Numbered from the stretch's first letter, positions 43,722-52,872 are shown. The stretch: DNA of 64,000 bases from an uncultured Alloprevotella sp. (GCA_944322095.1 CALUNU010000010.1:1-64000); one strand, 5' to 3'. Notes: generated from the letters alone by a model not told the origin. Program-made: numbers and translations.

Positions 43722-44858
43722 ATGGGACTTTTCACCCAACCCCCTACGCCGCCACAGGATTATCTCGAACTCGACCTCTTTCTCCGCGGCGACAAAGAGG
43801 CGCCCGTCAAGCGCTACCGCCGGGCGCTGGCCTCCGAGTGGTTTCCGCAAAGCTTCGTACAGCTCACGTGGCCCCACGCCGGCACCGACTGGGCCCCGAT
43901 GCTCCCGGACGTCACCGAGTGCTACGTGCGCCTGGCCTTCGAGATAGCCACGCGCGAGCCGCTGCTCGTCGTGGCGCCCGACCCTGAGGCCGTGCGCAGC
44001 CTGCTCGCCGCCCGGCTGCCCCGCCGCGCCACCGACAACATTTTCTATCTGGCCTGCCCCACCAACGACACGTGGGCACGCGACCATGCCTTCCTGAGCG
44101 TCATCGGCACGGCGGGCGTCGAGCTGCTCGACTTCCGTTTCAACGGCTGGGGCGGCAAGTTTCCTGCCGCGCTCGACAACGCCATCAACCGCCGCCTCTA
44201 CGACAGCGGCCTGCTGCGCGGCACCTATACCGGCCACCTCGACTTTGAGCTCGAGGGCGGCAGCATCGAAAGCGACGGCATGGGTACGCTGCTCACCACC
44301 GAGGCTTGCCTGCTCAACCCCAACCGCGGCCACACCACCGACCGGGGCCAGGTGGAGCTCATGCTGCGCGAATGGTTCAGCGCCGAGCGCGTCCTGTGGC
44401 TCAAGCACGGACGCCTCGCCGGCGACGACACCGACGGCCACATCGACACGCTGGCCCGCCTCTGCCCCGACGGACGCATTGCCTACGTGCGCTGCAACGA
44501 CCCTGCCGACGAGCATTACGACGAGCTCCGCCTCATGCACGAGGAACTGCTGGCCTTCCGCCAGGCCGACGGCGAGCCCTATGAGCTCGTGCCCCTGCCC
44601 CTGCCCGCCCCCGTCTTCCACGACGGCAAGCGCCTGCCCGCCACCTATGCCAACTATCTGGTGGTCAACGGCGCCGTGCTCTACCCCACCTATGCCCAGC
44701 CCGAAAACGACGCTGCCGCACGCGCCGCCTTGGCCCGCATCTTCAAAAAGCACGACCTAGTGGGCGTCGACTGCCGCGCACTCATCCGCCAGCACGGCTC
44801 GCTCCACTGCGCCACGATGCAGTATCCCAAAGGGGCCCTGGCCCGCCGCGAGGCCTGA
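43722..44858 (+). CDS. aguA: Agmatine deiminase
   Basis: Converts agmatine to N-carbamoylputrescine and ammonia, 378 residues. Family residues are visible: Asp in NDTWARDHAF, GGSIESDGMGTLL near residue 185, His in TDGHIDTLAR and the catalytic Cys in SLHCATMQ near 360. The next gene encodes N-carbamoylputrescine amidase, the enzyme for the following step, which supports the call over other peptidylarginine-deiminase-like proteins. Confidence 0.92.
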   Translation: MGLFTQPPTPPQDYLELDLFLRGDKEAPVKRYRRALASEWFPQSFVQLTWPHAGTDWAPMLPDVTECYVRLAFEIATREPLLVVAPDPEAVRSLLAARLPRRATDNIFYLACPTNDTWARDHAFLSVIGTAGVELLDFRFNGWGGKFPAALDNAINRRLYDSGLLRGTYTGHLDFELEGGSIESDGMGTLLTTEACLLNPNRGHTTDRGQVELMLREWFSAERVLWLKHGRLAGDDTDGHIDTLARLCPDGRIAYVRCNDPADEHYDELRLMHEELLAFRQADGEPYELVPLPLPAPVFHDGKRLPATYANYLVVNGAVLYPTYAQPENDAAARAALARIFKKHDLVGVDCRALIRQHGSLHCATMQYPKGALARREA

Positions 44859-44906
44859 GCACCCGGCACGGCCCGCGCCAACGTTTCACCCTTCAACCAC
44901 ATCGAT

Positions 44907-45788
44907 ATGAAAACAGCCCTCATACAGCAGACGTGTACGGCCGACGTCGAGCTCAACAAAAAGAAAATGGCCACCGCCATCTGCGACGCCGCCCGGCAGG
45001 GTGCCGAGCTGGTGGTGTTGCAGGAGCTGCACAACTCGCTCTACTTCTGCCAAGTGGAGCGCACCGAACTGTTCGACCTGTCCGAGCCCGTGCCCGGCCC
45101 CTCCACCGCGTTCTACGGCGAGCTGGCCCGCGAGCTTGGCGTGGTCATCGTCACCTCGCTCTTCGAGCGCCGCGCCCCCGGCCTGTGCCACAACACGGCC
45201 GTCGTCATCGAGCGCGACGGCTCCATCGCCGGCCGCTACCGCAAGATGCACATCCCCGACGACCCGGCCTATTACGAAAAATTCTACTTCACGCCCGGCG
45301 ACCTCGGCTTCCGGCCCGTGCCGACGTCCGTCGGATGTCTCGGCGTGCAGGTGTGCTGGGACCAGTGGTACCCCGAGGGCGCGCGCCTCATGGCCCTGCG
45401 CGGTGCCGACCTGCTCATCTATCCCACCGCCATCGGCTACGAAAGCAGCGACACGCCCGACGAGCAGGCCCGCCAGCGCGAGGCCTGGACCACCGTGCAG
45501 CGGGGCCACGCCGTGGCCAACGGCCTCCCCGTCGTGGCGGTCAACCGCACGGGCTTCGAGCCCGACCCCTCGGGCGCTACGGGCGGCATCCGCTTCTGGG
45601 GCAGCAGTTTTGCCGTCGGGCCTCAGGGCGAGTTTCTCTACCGCGCGCCCCAGGACGAAGAGGTGGTGGCCGTCGTCGACGTCGACCTCAGGCGCAGCGA
45701 GCAGGTGCGCCGCTGGTGGCCCTTCCTGCGCGACCGCCGCATCGAGGAGTTCGGCCCCCTGTCGCGCCGCTTCCTCGACGAAGAGTAG
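44907..45788 (+). CDS. aguB: N-carbamoylputrescine amidase
   Basis: Carbon-nitrogen hydrolase of 293 residues that releases putrescine. The Glu-Lys-Cys triad is seen in VVLQELHN (Glu near 42), RKMHIPDD (Lys near 115) and GVQVCWDQWYPE (Cys near 150). With the upstream agmatine deiminase it completes the agmatine-to-putrescine route. It ends the long plus-strand run and is followed by a very strong terminator. Confidence 0.93.
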   Translation: MKTALIQQTCTADVELNKKKMATAICDAARQGAELVVLQELHNSLYFCQVERTELFDLSEPVPGPSTAFYGELARELGVVIVTSLFERRAPGLCHNTAVVIERDGSIAGRYRKMHIPDDPAYYEKFYFTPGDLGFRPVPTSVGCLGVQVCWDQWYPEGARLMALRGADLLIYPTAIGYESSDTPDEQARQREAWTTVQRGHAVANGLPVVAVNRTGFEPDPSGATGGIRFWGSSFAVGPQGEFLYRAPQDEEVVAVVDVDLRRSEQVRRWWPFLRDRRIEEFGPLSRRFLDEE

Positions 45789-45810
45789 GCCCCGCCTGCG
45801 CCATACGAAA

Positions 45811-45860
45811 AAGCCTCCGCCCGGCTCGATCCATACGACCGTAGCCGGGCGGAGGCTTTC
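45811..45860. terminator. Bidirectional terminator between aguB and wbuC
   Basis: Perfect 17-bp arms at 45811-45827 and 45844-45860 with a 16-base loop. An A run before and TTTCTGC after serve both strands. It separates the plus-strand run from the minus-strand polysaccharide locus. Confidence 0.9.
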
Positions 45861-45893
45861 TGCATATTCAGTGCGGTGGCGCTGCGGGAGCGT

Positions 45894-46286
45894 TTATCGC
45901 AGCACGTCCTCGGGCGAGAGGGGCGTATAGGGCCCGTCCTTCACCTCGAATATCACGGTGCCGCTCTCGTGCACCTCCAACGTGTGCCATTGACCCGCCG
46001 GGATGTGCACCCCGTAACGGCCCTCGCGCGGATCGAGCCCGTAGCGCGCCGTTTCGTTCTTTTGGTCGTCATAGAAAATGACGTCCAGCCGGCCGCGCAC
46101 CAGGATGTAGGTCTCGGCCGTGTGGCGGTGGCGGTGAACGGGCAGCTCCGTGCCCGGCTCCAAGGCGTTGAAGAGGCGCTGCGCCTTGGCGTCCAGGCTT
46201 TCGTGCAGGTTGTAGTTCATGCGCCGACGCGGGCTCTCCTTGGCCGCCTGCGTCACGCCGTCCAGCAGTTTGTCATCAAGTAGCAT
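45894..46286 (-). CDS. wbuC: WbuC-family cupin metalloprotein
   Basis: Cupin-fold protein of 130 residues from the ATG at 46286 (MLLDDKLLDGV); starts at 46313 and 46349 are possible but lack family similarity. Metal-binding histidines are in PVHRHRHTAETY near residue 46, with GQWHTLEVH near 92. WbuC accompanies L-FucNAc-containing O-antigen loci such as E. coli O26, where its role is unproven. Here the fnl genes lie 3-8 kb away in the same direction, which fits. Confidence 0.88.
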   Translation of the reverse strand: MLLDDKLLDGVTQAAKESPRRRMNYNLHESLDAKAQRLFNALEPGTELPVHRHRHTAETYILVRGRLDVIFYDDQKNETARYGLDPREGRYGVHIPAGQWHTLEVHESGTVIFEVKDGPYTPLSPEDVLR

Positions 46287-46346
46287 ATTTCGTTTTCTTT
46301 TCGGTTTAATCATTTTCGCGGCCTTCTCCCGCGGTTTTCCTCCCTG

Positions 46347-46354
46347 CAAAGTTA
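46347..46354 (-). promoter_or_regulatory. -7 box of wbuC
   Basis: Minus-strand TAACTTTG at 46354-46347. This suggests wbuC has its own promoter within the locus. Confidence 0.4.
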
Positions 46355-46393
46355 CAACATGTTTTCATGCGGCACGCCCCGCCACGCCCGTTT

Positions 46394-47506
46394 TCAGGCT
46401 TCGTCGCCCTGCCGGCGTTTTTTCAGCCATACAAAAGGATAGGCCGCCACTTCACGGGGGCACAGGCGGAAGATGCGCGCGTGGCGCATGAGCGCCGCGG
46501 CATAGTTGCGCGCGTTGTGCAGGTGGGCGCCGCGGCGGAAGCCGCGCATTTGGGGCGTGTCGTGCCCGAAGTTGCCCGAGGCCAGGATGTCGGCCAGCAG
46601 CAGGCGCACGTCTGCCCCGCGGGCCGCCCCTAATAACTCGGCAGGCACGGCCCCGGCGGGCACGCCCAGCTCGTCCACGACGATGCGTGCCAGCGCCGCC
46701 GCAGGGCGCAGCATGCCCAGCGCGCGCAGGTCGGCCGCAAGGGTGGCGCCGTCGAGCGAGCGGCCGTGGCGGGCAAGGAGGCAGGCCCAGTCGCACACCT
46801 GGCGCAGGCCCACGCCCGTTTGCAGGAAGTGGTGCATCAGGTGCAGCAGCAGATACAGCGCATTCATGCGGGCCGAGGGCACCGCCACCTCGCCACCGCC
46901 CGGCAGCGCGAGCACCGAGCCGTCCGTCAGCGGGAGACGTGCGGCTATCGCGGCCCACGCGCGGCGGTTGGCCGGGTGGTAAAAGTCGACGTAGCGCCGG
47001 TGGTTCTCCACCGTGACGCCCTGCCACGTGAACGAGCGGTGATAGGTCGTAGCGGGGTGAAGCGCCACGCCTTCCCACCCCGCAGCCTCGGCGTTGGCCC
47101 GGGCACAGGATGGGCCGAAGTAGAGGTCGATGTCGCCCGGCTGGCGCAGCTGCGGCTCGCGGTAGAGCCGCGCCACGCCCTGCCCCTTTAAGAGCACGGG
47201 CGTGAGCCCCGCCGCGCGGTAGCGCGCCACAACGCGCCCGAGCACCTCGTCCACCCGCTGCGAAGCCGCCGCGATGCGCCGCGCGTCTGCATACCACGCC
47301 AGCGCCACCTCGCGCGGCGGACGCAGCCCGGCCGGCAGGCGCTCCACGCCCGCAAAGACCACGCCCGCCACCGTCTGCCGCCGCGCCGCGTGCAGCAGCG
47401 CGGGCCAGGGGGTTGCGGCGTCGAAGAGCTCCGCCCGCGGCGCCTCGCCCCACAGCCCGGAGCGCAGCAGCGCAAGCAGCTGCGCGTCAGTCTTTTCCCG
47501 TGTCAT
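46394..47506 (-). CDS. Nucleotidyltransferase-like protein (NTP_transf_5 type)
   Basis: Protein of 370 residues often found in Bacteroidetes polysaccharide loci. The nucleotidyltransferase-like core is near residues 115-145 (LLKGQGVARLYREPQLRQPGDIDLYF), with the Asp pair GDIDLY expected to bind metal. A helical C-terminal part follows (HHFLQTGVGLRQVCDWACLL). Whether it transfers nucleotides is not established. It overlaps the upstream glycosyltransferase gene by 20 bases. Composition is very GC- and Arg-rich, like its neighbours. Confidence 0.8.
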   Translation of the reverse strand: MTREKTDAQLLALLRSGLWGEAPRAELFDAATPWPALLHAARRQTVAGVVFAGVERLPAGLRPPREVALAWYADARRIAAASQRVDEVLGRVVARYRAAGLTPVLLKGQGVARLYREPQLRQPGDIDLYFGPSCARANAEAAGWEGVALHPATTYHRSFTWQGVTVENHRRYVDFYHPANRRAWAAIAARLPLTDGSVLALPGGGEVAVPSARMNALYLLLHLMHHFLQTGVGLRQVCDWACLLARHGRSLDGATLAADLRALGMLRPAAALARIVVDELGVPAGAVPAELLGAARGADVRLLLADILASGNFGHDTPQMRGFRRGAHLHNARNYAAALMRHARIFRLCPREVAAYPFVWLKKRRQGDEA

Positions 47507-48704
47507 CCCTCAACATGTTGCACAGACGGTCCATGAGCCGCCCGAAATCGAAATGTTCGCGGCAGTAGGCACGGCCCCGCTCGCCCATGGCAGCCAGCTC
47601 GGCCGCAGGCAACTGCGCGGCGCGGCGCACGGCGGCGGCCAGCGCGGCCCCGTCGGCCGCAGGCACGGCAAAGCCGCAGCCGGCCTCCTCGACGATGCGG
47701 GCTCCCTCGCCGCCGAGCATCGCCGCCACGGGGCGGCCCGCCGACATGTAGGCTTGGAGCTTGGCCGGCGCCGTGAGGCTGAAGATGGGCTCGTCTTTGA
47801 GCGAGACGAGCATCAGCGAGGCGCGCGCGAAAAAGGCGGGCATGGTTTCCAGCGGATGGCGCCCCACGAGGTGTACCGTGGCTTCCAGACCGTTGTCGGC
47901 CACGAAGCACTCCACCCAGGGGCGCTTGCGCCCGTCGCCCACCAAGACAAAGTGGACGTCCCGCTCCTCGCGCAGCAGGAGGGCCGCCTGCATGACGTGC
48001 TCAAAGTCCTGCGCCTCGCCGATGTTGCCGGCGAACATCACGATGAAGCCGTCGGGCAGCGCGGGCAGCGCGTAGGAAGCGCCGGGGCGGAGGGCTGTGT
48101 CGGGCCAGTTGGGGAAGTAGGCTATTTTCTCAGCCGCGATGCCTTTGGCCTCGATGCTGCTGCGAAAACCGCGCGAACTGATGAGGATGCGCCGCGAGTG
48201 GCGGTAGATCCACCGCGTCAGCCGCTCGAAGAAGCCCAGCACGGCCGCGTTGGTCACGCCGCCGGCCGCCGTCAGGCTCTCGGGCCACAGGTCGAGCACC
48301 CAGAAATACATCGGGCAGCCCCACAGCCGCGAGGCCAGCACGCCGGGGATGCCCACCGTCACGGGCGACGTCTCGTGCACCACGACGGCATCGAAGCGCC
48401 GCCCGGCACGGAAACGCAGCACGCGCAGGCTCGCCGTGAGCGCATAGCTCAGATAGTTGGCTGCCAGGCGCAGCCCCCCGCCGCGGCCGCGCGGCACGAG
48501 CCACGCGCGGTGCACTTGCGCGCCGCACCACGTCTCCCGCCGCCGGCGCAGCAGGCCGTAGCCTGCGTAGAAGCGCCCCTTGGGATAGTTGGGGATGCCC
48601 GTGAGCACCGTCACCTCGTGGCCGCGGCGCACCAGTTCGGCGGCCACGTCGTTACACTTGAAGCTCTCGGGGTGGAAATACTGAGATATCAGAAGTATGC
48701 GCAT
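47487..48704 (-). CDS. Glycosyltransferase family 4, WbuB/CapM-like
   Basis: GT-B glycosyltransferase of 405 residues. N-terminal motif SQYFHPESFKCNDVAAELVRRG and ETSPVTVGIPGVLASRLWG are typical of the WbuB group. The donor-binding E(x7)E-like region is near residue 335. WbuB proteins are proposed L-FucNAc transferases; finding it beside fnlC and wbuC supports that donor, although activity is inferred. It lies downstream of fnlC by about 65 bases. Confidence 0.85.
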   Translation of the reverse strand: MRILLISQYFHPESFKCNDVAAELVRRGHEVTVLTGIPNYPKGRFYAGYGLLRRRRETWCGAQVHRAWLVPRGRGGGLRLAANYLSYALTASLRVLRFRAGRRFDAVVVHETSPVTVGIPGVLASRLWGCPMYFWVLDLWPESLTAAGGVTNAAVLGFFERLTRWIYRHSRRILISSRGFRSSIEAKGIAAEKIAYFPNWPDTALRPGASYALPALPDGFIVMFAGNIGEAQDFEHVMQAALLLREERDVHFVLVGDGRKRPWVECFVADNGLEATVHLVGRHPLETMPAFFARASLMLVSLKDEPIFSLTAPAKLQAYMSAGRPVAAMLGGEGARIVEEAGCGFAVPAADGAALAAAVRRAAQLPAAELAAMGERGRAYCREHFDFGRLMDRLCNMLRDDTGKD

Positions 48705-48770
48705 GTTGCTCTGTTTTTTCTTGTGCAGGCCGCACCACGTGCGCGCGGCATAAAGCCTTTTCCGCCGCGT

Positions 48771-49964
48771 TCAGGCCTGGGGCGGCTCCTTGCGCCACAC
48801 CATCTTGTCGACAACGCCCGTGTAGCTCTGGATGATTTTCACCACCTTGCCCGACACGTCCTCTACGTAGGCCGGCACGGGGATGCCCCGCTCGCCGTCG
48901 GCGTGCATCTTCATGGCCAGATCGACGGCCTGCGAGAGGCCGTGGCCGTCGATGCCCGCCAGGACGAAGCAGCCCTTGTCGAGCGCCTCGGGACGCTCCG
49001 TCGACGTGCGGATGCACACGGCCGGGAAGGCGTGGCCCACGCTCGTAAAGAAGCTGCTCTCCTCGGGCAGCGTGCCGCTGTCGGAGATGACGGCCGCAGC
49101 GTTCATTTGCAGGCAGTTGTAGTCGTGAAAGCCCAGCGGCTCGTGGCGCATCACCAGCGGATGGAGCGCAAAGCCCGTCTCTTCCAGGCGCTTGCGCGAA
49201 CGCGGGTGGCACGAGTAGAGGATGGGCAGGCCGTAATGCTCGGCTATGCTGTTGACAGCCGTGAAGAGCGAGCGGAAGTTGCGCTCCGTATCGATGTTCT
49301 CCTCGCGGTGGGCCGAGAGCAGCATATATTTTCCTTTCTCCAACCCCAGGCGGGCATGGATGTCGCTGGCCTCGATGGCCGCCAGGTTCGCGTGGAGCAC
49401 CTCGGCCATGGGCGAGCCCGTCACGTAGGTACGCTCGCGCGGCAGCCCGTTGTCGGCCAGGTAGCGCCGCGCGTGCTCTGAGTAGCACAGGTTCACGTCG
49501 GAGATGATGTCCACGATGCGGCGGTTCGTCTCCTCGGGCAGGCACTCGTCCTTGCAGCGGTTGCCGGCCTCCATGTGAAAAATGGGGATGTGCAGGCGCT
49601 TTGCCGCTATGGCCGAAAGGCACGAGTTGGTGTCGCCAAGGATGAGCAGGGCGTCGGGCCGCACGGCAGCCATGAGCTTATAGGAGGCGTTGATGATGTT
49701 GCCCACCGTGGCGCCCAGGTCGTCGCCCACGGCGTCCATGTAGACGTCGGGGTCGGCCAGGCCCAGGTCGCGGAAGAAGATGCCGTTGAGCGTGTAGTCG
49801 TAGTTTTGCCCCGTGTGGGCCAGCAGGCAGTCGAAATAGCGGCGGCACTTCTTGATGACGGCCGCCAGACGGATGATCTCAGGGCGCGTGCCCACGATGA
49901 TGAGCAGCTTCAGACGGCCGTCGCCGCTGAAACGCACACCGCTGTAATCGGTTCTCAGGTTCAT
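48771..49964 (-). CDS. fnlC: UDP-GlcNAc 2-epimerase, FnlC/WbjD/CapG type
   Basis: Non-hydrolysing 2-epimerase of 397 residues from the ATG at 49964 (MNLRTDYSGV). Family motifs are IIVGTRPEIIRL near residue 25, GDTNSCLSAIAAKR, HMEAGNRCKDECLPEETNR and SDSGTLPEESSF near 300. In the L-FucNAc route this enzyme makes the last step, to UDP-N-acetyl-L-fucosamine, after FnlA and FnlB. Both partners are encoded upstream on the same strand. The start overlaps the end of the split glycosyltransferase gene by 4 bases. Confidence 0.9.
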   Translation of the reverse strand: MNLRTDYSGVRFSGDGRLKLLIIVGTRPEIIRLAAVIKKCRRYFDCLLAHTGQNYDYTLNGIFFRDLGLADPDVYMDAVGDDLGATVGNIINASYKLMAAVRPDALLILGDTNSCLSAIAAKRLHIPIFHMEAGNRCKDECLPEETNRRIVDIISDVNLCYSEHARRYLADNGLPRERTYVTGSPMAEVLHANLAAIEASDIHARLGLEKGKYMLLSAHREENIDTERNFRSLFTAVNSIAEHYGLPILYSCHPRSRKRLEETGFALHPLVMRHEPLGFHDYNCLQMNAAAVISDSGTLPEESSFFTSVGHAFPAVCIRTSTERPEALDKGCFVLAGIDGHGLSQAVDLAMKMHADGERGIPVPAYVEDVSGKVVKIIQSYTGVVDKMVWRKEPPQA

Positions 49965-50916
49965 TGCTTTCTCAGTTTTTTTATCATTTGTGCCAGGCAC
50001 GTCCGCAGGCTGCGGTGCGTCAGGTGCAGCGTGCGCCACACGGCGCGCCGCGAAGGTACGCGGCCATGGCGCATATAGCGGTCGTACAGGCGGAGCATGC
50101 CATACTCTTTTTCGGCGGGAACGTGCAGCACGTGCACGGGGTTGACGGCGTAGCACGTCGACACGAGGCGGAACGTGCCCGTCCAGAAGCGGAACACGTA
50201 GGGGGCCGCGTTTTTCACCCGGGTTTTCAGGCTGTCGGCCACCAGCGACACGATGAACTCGTCGCCGTGGGTCGTCACGAAGTCGCGGCGGCGCATCTCA
50301 CCGTAGATGTCCTCGCACCGGTCGGTGAAGAGGCGCGCGGCCTCGGCACCTGCTGCGAAAAATTCCCCACCGTAATGTGTTAATTTACCCCCCCGACTGT
50401 TAAACTGTCGGAACGGAAGGCTTCAAACTCCGACACGATGTGCCGGTAGTGCTCTATATGCAGCCCGTGGCCGAAGTCGTAGAGCAGGATGCGCCCGCCC
50501 TCGCATTCGGCCCACACCTCGTCGAAGCCGTGCTGCACGTAGACGTCGGTATCCATGTAGGCATAGCACGCGTAGTGCTGCTCGCGCACGGCGTGCCACA
50601 GGGCGCAGAGCTTGTAGAAGGCCAGCGCCCACTTATATTGCCCGTCGAAGTCGAAACGGTCGAACGGGCAGTGGATAATCTGCACGCCGCCCTCCGCAAG
50701 CAGGCCGGCATAGGGCTCGGGCACGTCGATGTTGGTCACCAGGGCCACGTCGGTTCCGGCCCCGCACGCCCGGCGCGCCGAGAGACAGGCCACGCTGGCG
50801 TTTTTCATGTAAATGTCCAGCTGTCGCGACGTACGACCGATGTTGGCGCCCGTCTGCTTTCCCTCCTGATAGGCGTAGGGAAACATGATCAGGCCTTTCT
50901 TCTCTTTTTCTTTCAT
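49961..50916 (-). pseudogene. Glycosyltransferase split by frameshift in a G7 tract
   Basis: Two adjacent frames encode one protein. The 5' part (50916-50380, 178 residues) has a DxD-type motif YMDTDVYVQ and stops two codons after SLTVGG. The 3' part continues with KLTHYGGEFFAAG and runs to 49961. The break lies in seven G on the coding strand (C run at 50388-50394). Eight or five G would join both parts into one protein of about 318 residues; six or seven give early stops. The rest of both frames is clean. It is either a phase-off state, a recent mutation or a sequencing error. Confidence 0.85.
50388..50394 (-). repeat. Homopolymer G7 tract
   Basis: Seven C on the + strand (G on the coding strand) at the frame break of the glycosyltransferase gene. 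Length changes by slipped-strand pairing would switch the frame. Confidence 0.9.
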
Positions 50917-50943
50917 GGCTCTCTTATGTTTTTCCTCGTTGCC

Positions 50944-52089
50944 TCACACCGGCTCGGCATACGTGTCGGGCCGGGCCGGGTCGAAGCATTCGTTGCACCA
51001 GATGACCGTCACCATGTCGTCGGTGGTGGAGAGGTTCACCAGTTCGTGCGTCCAGCCCGGGATGGTTTCCACCACTTCGGGGCGAGAGCCCCACACCTCG
51101 CGCTCCACCGTCTCCTGCGTGCCCACGCGGCGCTGGCGCACCAGGCCATGGCCCGCCACGACGATGAAGCGTTCCACCTTGGTGTGGTGCCAGTGGCGCC
51201 CTTTGACCACGCCGGGCTTCGACACGTTCACCGACACCTGTCCGCCACGGGCCATGCGCAGCACCTCGGTGAAGCTCCCCCGCTCGTCGGCGTGGGACGT
51301 CAGGGCGTAGGCAAACTCCTCCGCGGGCAGGTACGTCAGATACGTGGCGTAGAGCTTGCGCGCAAAGGCGTCGCCCGTGTCGGGCACGTCGAGCGTCGTG
51401 GGCATCGTGCGGAACGACGCCAGCAGCTCGGCAATGCGCCCCAGCGTGACGCGGTGGACGGTGGGCACCGTGCAATAGTCGCCCTCGCGGTGCTCGCGGC
51501 CTGCGAGCGCGCCGATGAGCTCGTCCACCACGTCGTCGATGTAGCAGAGCGGAAGCTCCTTCGACGGGTCGTCCACGCGCAGGGGCAGCCCGTTGGCCGT
51601 GTTGTGGCAGAAGGTGGCCACCACGCTGTTGTAGTTGGGCCGGCACCACTTGCCGAAAAGGTTGGCAAAGCGGTACACCAGCACGCGCGCCCCCGTTTCG
51701 CGCCCGTAGCGGAAGAAGAGCTCCTCGCCCGCCCGCTTTGAGCGGCCATAGGGATTGTCGAGCGCCGCCTGGATGGACGACGAGAGCATCACCGGGCAGC
51801 GGTTGCCCGCGCGGCGCAGCCCGTCGAGCAGCGTCGAGGCGAAGCCGAAGTTACCCGCCATGAACTCCGCCTCGTCCTTAGGCCGGTTCACGCCCGCCAG
51901 ATTAAACACAAAGTCGGCACGGCGGCAGTAATCGTCCAGTTCCTCGGGGCGGCTGTCGATGTCGTACTCGAAAATCTCGCCGATCTCCACCGGAGCGTAC
52001 CACCGCGCCTTGCCCTCGCGCACGTTGCGCAGCTGCGACGCCAGATTGCGGCCCACGAAACCGCGGGCGCCCGTTATCAATATGTTCAT
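50944..52089 (-). CDS. fnlB: SDR/cupin fusion reductase, FnlB/WbjC/CapF type
   Basis: Bifunctional enzyme of 381 residues from the ATG at 52089 (MNILITGARGF). The N-terminal short-chain dehydrogenase domain has the nucleotide-binding GARGFVGRN and an SKR/YG-type motif (NPYGRSKRAGE). The C-terminal cupin begins near residue 260 and carries GRHWHHTKVERF metal ligands. It epimerises and reduces the FnlA product towards UDP-L-FucNAc. The gene is preceded by an 870-base repeat-rich gap and followed by the split glycosyltransferase. Confidence 0.92.
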   Translation of the reverse strand: MNILITGARGFVGRNLASQLRNVREGKARWYAPVEIGEIFEYDIDSRPEELDDYCRRADFVFNLAGVNRPKDEAEFMAGNFGFASTLLDGLRRAGNRCPVMLSSSIQAALDNPYGRSKRAGEELFFRYGRETGARVLVYRFANLFGKWCRPNYNSVVATFCHNTANGLPLRVDDPSKELPLCYIDDVVDELIGALAGREHREGDYCTVPTVHRVTLGRIAELLASFRTMPTTLDVPDTGDAFARKLYATYLTYLPAEEFAYALTSHADERGSFTEVLRMARGGQVSVNVSKPGVVKGRHWHHTKVERFIVVAGHGLVRQRRVGTQETVEREVWGSRPEVVETIPGWTHELVNLSTTDDMVTVIWCNECFDPARPDTYAEPV

Positions 52090-52140
52090 TTTTCTCAGTT
52101 CTTTTGGTTTTTCATGTTTCTGGTAAATTCCACCGGCCCG

Positions 52141-52200
52141 GCCGCCCACGTGAGACGTAGGGGAAACACCCGCAAGGGGAAGTCCGCCACGTAGAGACGC
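52141..52200 (-). repeat. Shared leader element, copy upstream of fnlB
   Basis: Matches 54078-54138 over about 60 bases, best over AAGTCCGCCACGTAGAG. It lies 50-110 bases upstream of the fnlB start; the partner copy lies 40-100 bases upstream of fnlA. Confidence 0.65.
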
Positions 52201-52216
52201 AATTCATCGCGTCTCA
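52194..52216. repeat. GAGACGC palindrome, copy 1
   Basis: GAGACGC and GCGTCTC flank a short AT-rich centre, forming a stem of at least 7 bp. A diverged, inverted copy occurs at 52403-52424. Confidence 0.6.
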
Positions 52217-52271
52217 CCCGCTCGGGGCATAGCCCCGCACAGACATTCCTCCCCACCCGCGCAGGGAGCGA

Positions 52272-52300
52272 CCTTAGGAGGGGCGCCTTTCCTGGCGCCC
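52272..52300 (-). repeat. Compensated hairpin repeat, copy A
   Basis: Read on the minus strand: GGGCGCC, AGGAAA, GGCGCCC, then CTCCTAAGG. Related to copies B (52361-52389) and C (52873-52900). Confidence 0.7.
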
Positions 52301-52360
52301 ACACCGCCGCATGGCCCACCGCAGAGGAAGAATGCCCGGCGGGGCTTTGCCCCGAGCTGT

Positions 52361-52389
52361 GGGCGGCAGGAATGCCGCCCCTCCTAAGG
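52361..52389 (+). repeat. Compensated hairpin repeat, copy B
   Basis: GGGCGGC, AGGAAT, GCCGCCC, then CTCCTAAGG. It differs from copy A by a C-to-G change and the matching G-to-C change in the other arm. Confidence 0.7.
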
Positions 52390-52770
52390 CCATCCGGGAC
52401 GTGAGAGACGCGATAAACGCATCTCCACGCTCGCTGCCTCCATTTCCACGAAAGGCGGATTTTTTTAACACCGAGAATGGCGCCGCGGCGAACGCCGCGA
52501 CCGACGGCGCAAACGGTGAGAAAACATATTTCGTTGAAAATGAGCGCCTCATTGTCCGCTGCGCGTCAAAACACCGCCCGCGGAGGCCAAAAACCAAGGC
52601 CTTGGTTGCGCAGAAACAGGCCGTGCCTGCGCCGAAGCATCCCATGGAAATGAAAATCCACGGCCACTCTCGGCCAAAAGGCCCCAAAACGCCCCCGCAA
52701 CAAGCCCTGCGGACAGCTATAAGCTCCGCAAACCGATGTCATTATTTTTTGGAAAATTGGCCACGACCGG

Positions 52771-52798
52771 CAATTTTCAATTGTCAATTCTCAATTGC
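52771..52798 (+). repeat. Heptamer array CAATTnn, four units
   Basis: CAATT recurs at 52771, 52778, 52785 and 52792, exactly every seven bases. Confidence 0.85.
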
Positions 52799-52872
52799 AG
52801 CCGCCCCCGAAGGAACCAACCCGCGGAAGCAAAGCACCCCGCGGAAGAAATCGCCCTCGAAGAGGTAGCCTG

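Noticed and set aside
41982..44753. A 923-codon open frame on the minus strand opposite GtrA, the 5'-nucleotidase and agmatine deiminase
   Set aside because: It is a GC-rich antisense shadow: Gly/Ala/Val-rich, no motifs, and the opposite strand has three clear enzyme genes.
45811..45860. The 17-bp palindrome as a protein operator or attachment site
   Set aside because: Its place between convergent gene ends and flanking A and T runs fit a bidirectional terminator better.
52311..52868. Long open frame across the fnlA-fnlB gap
   Set aside because: It runs through hairpins and a heptamer array, is Pro/Arg/Lys-rich without domains, and similar junk frames exist on the other strand.
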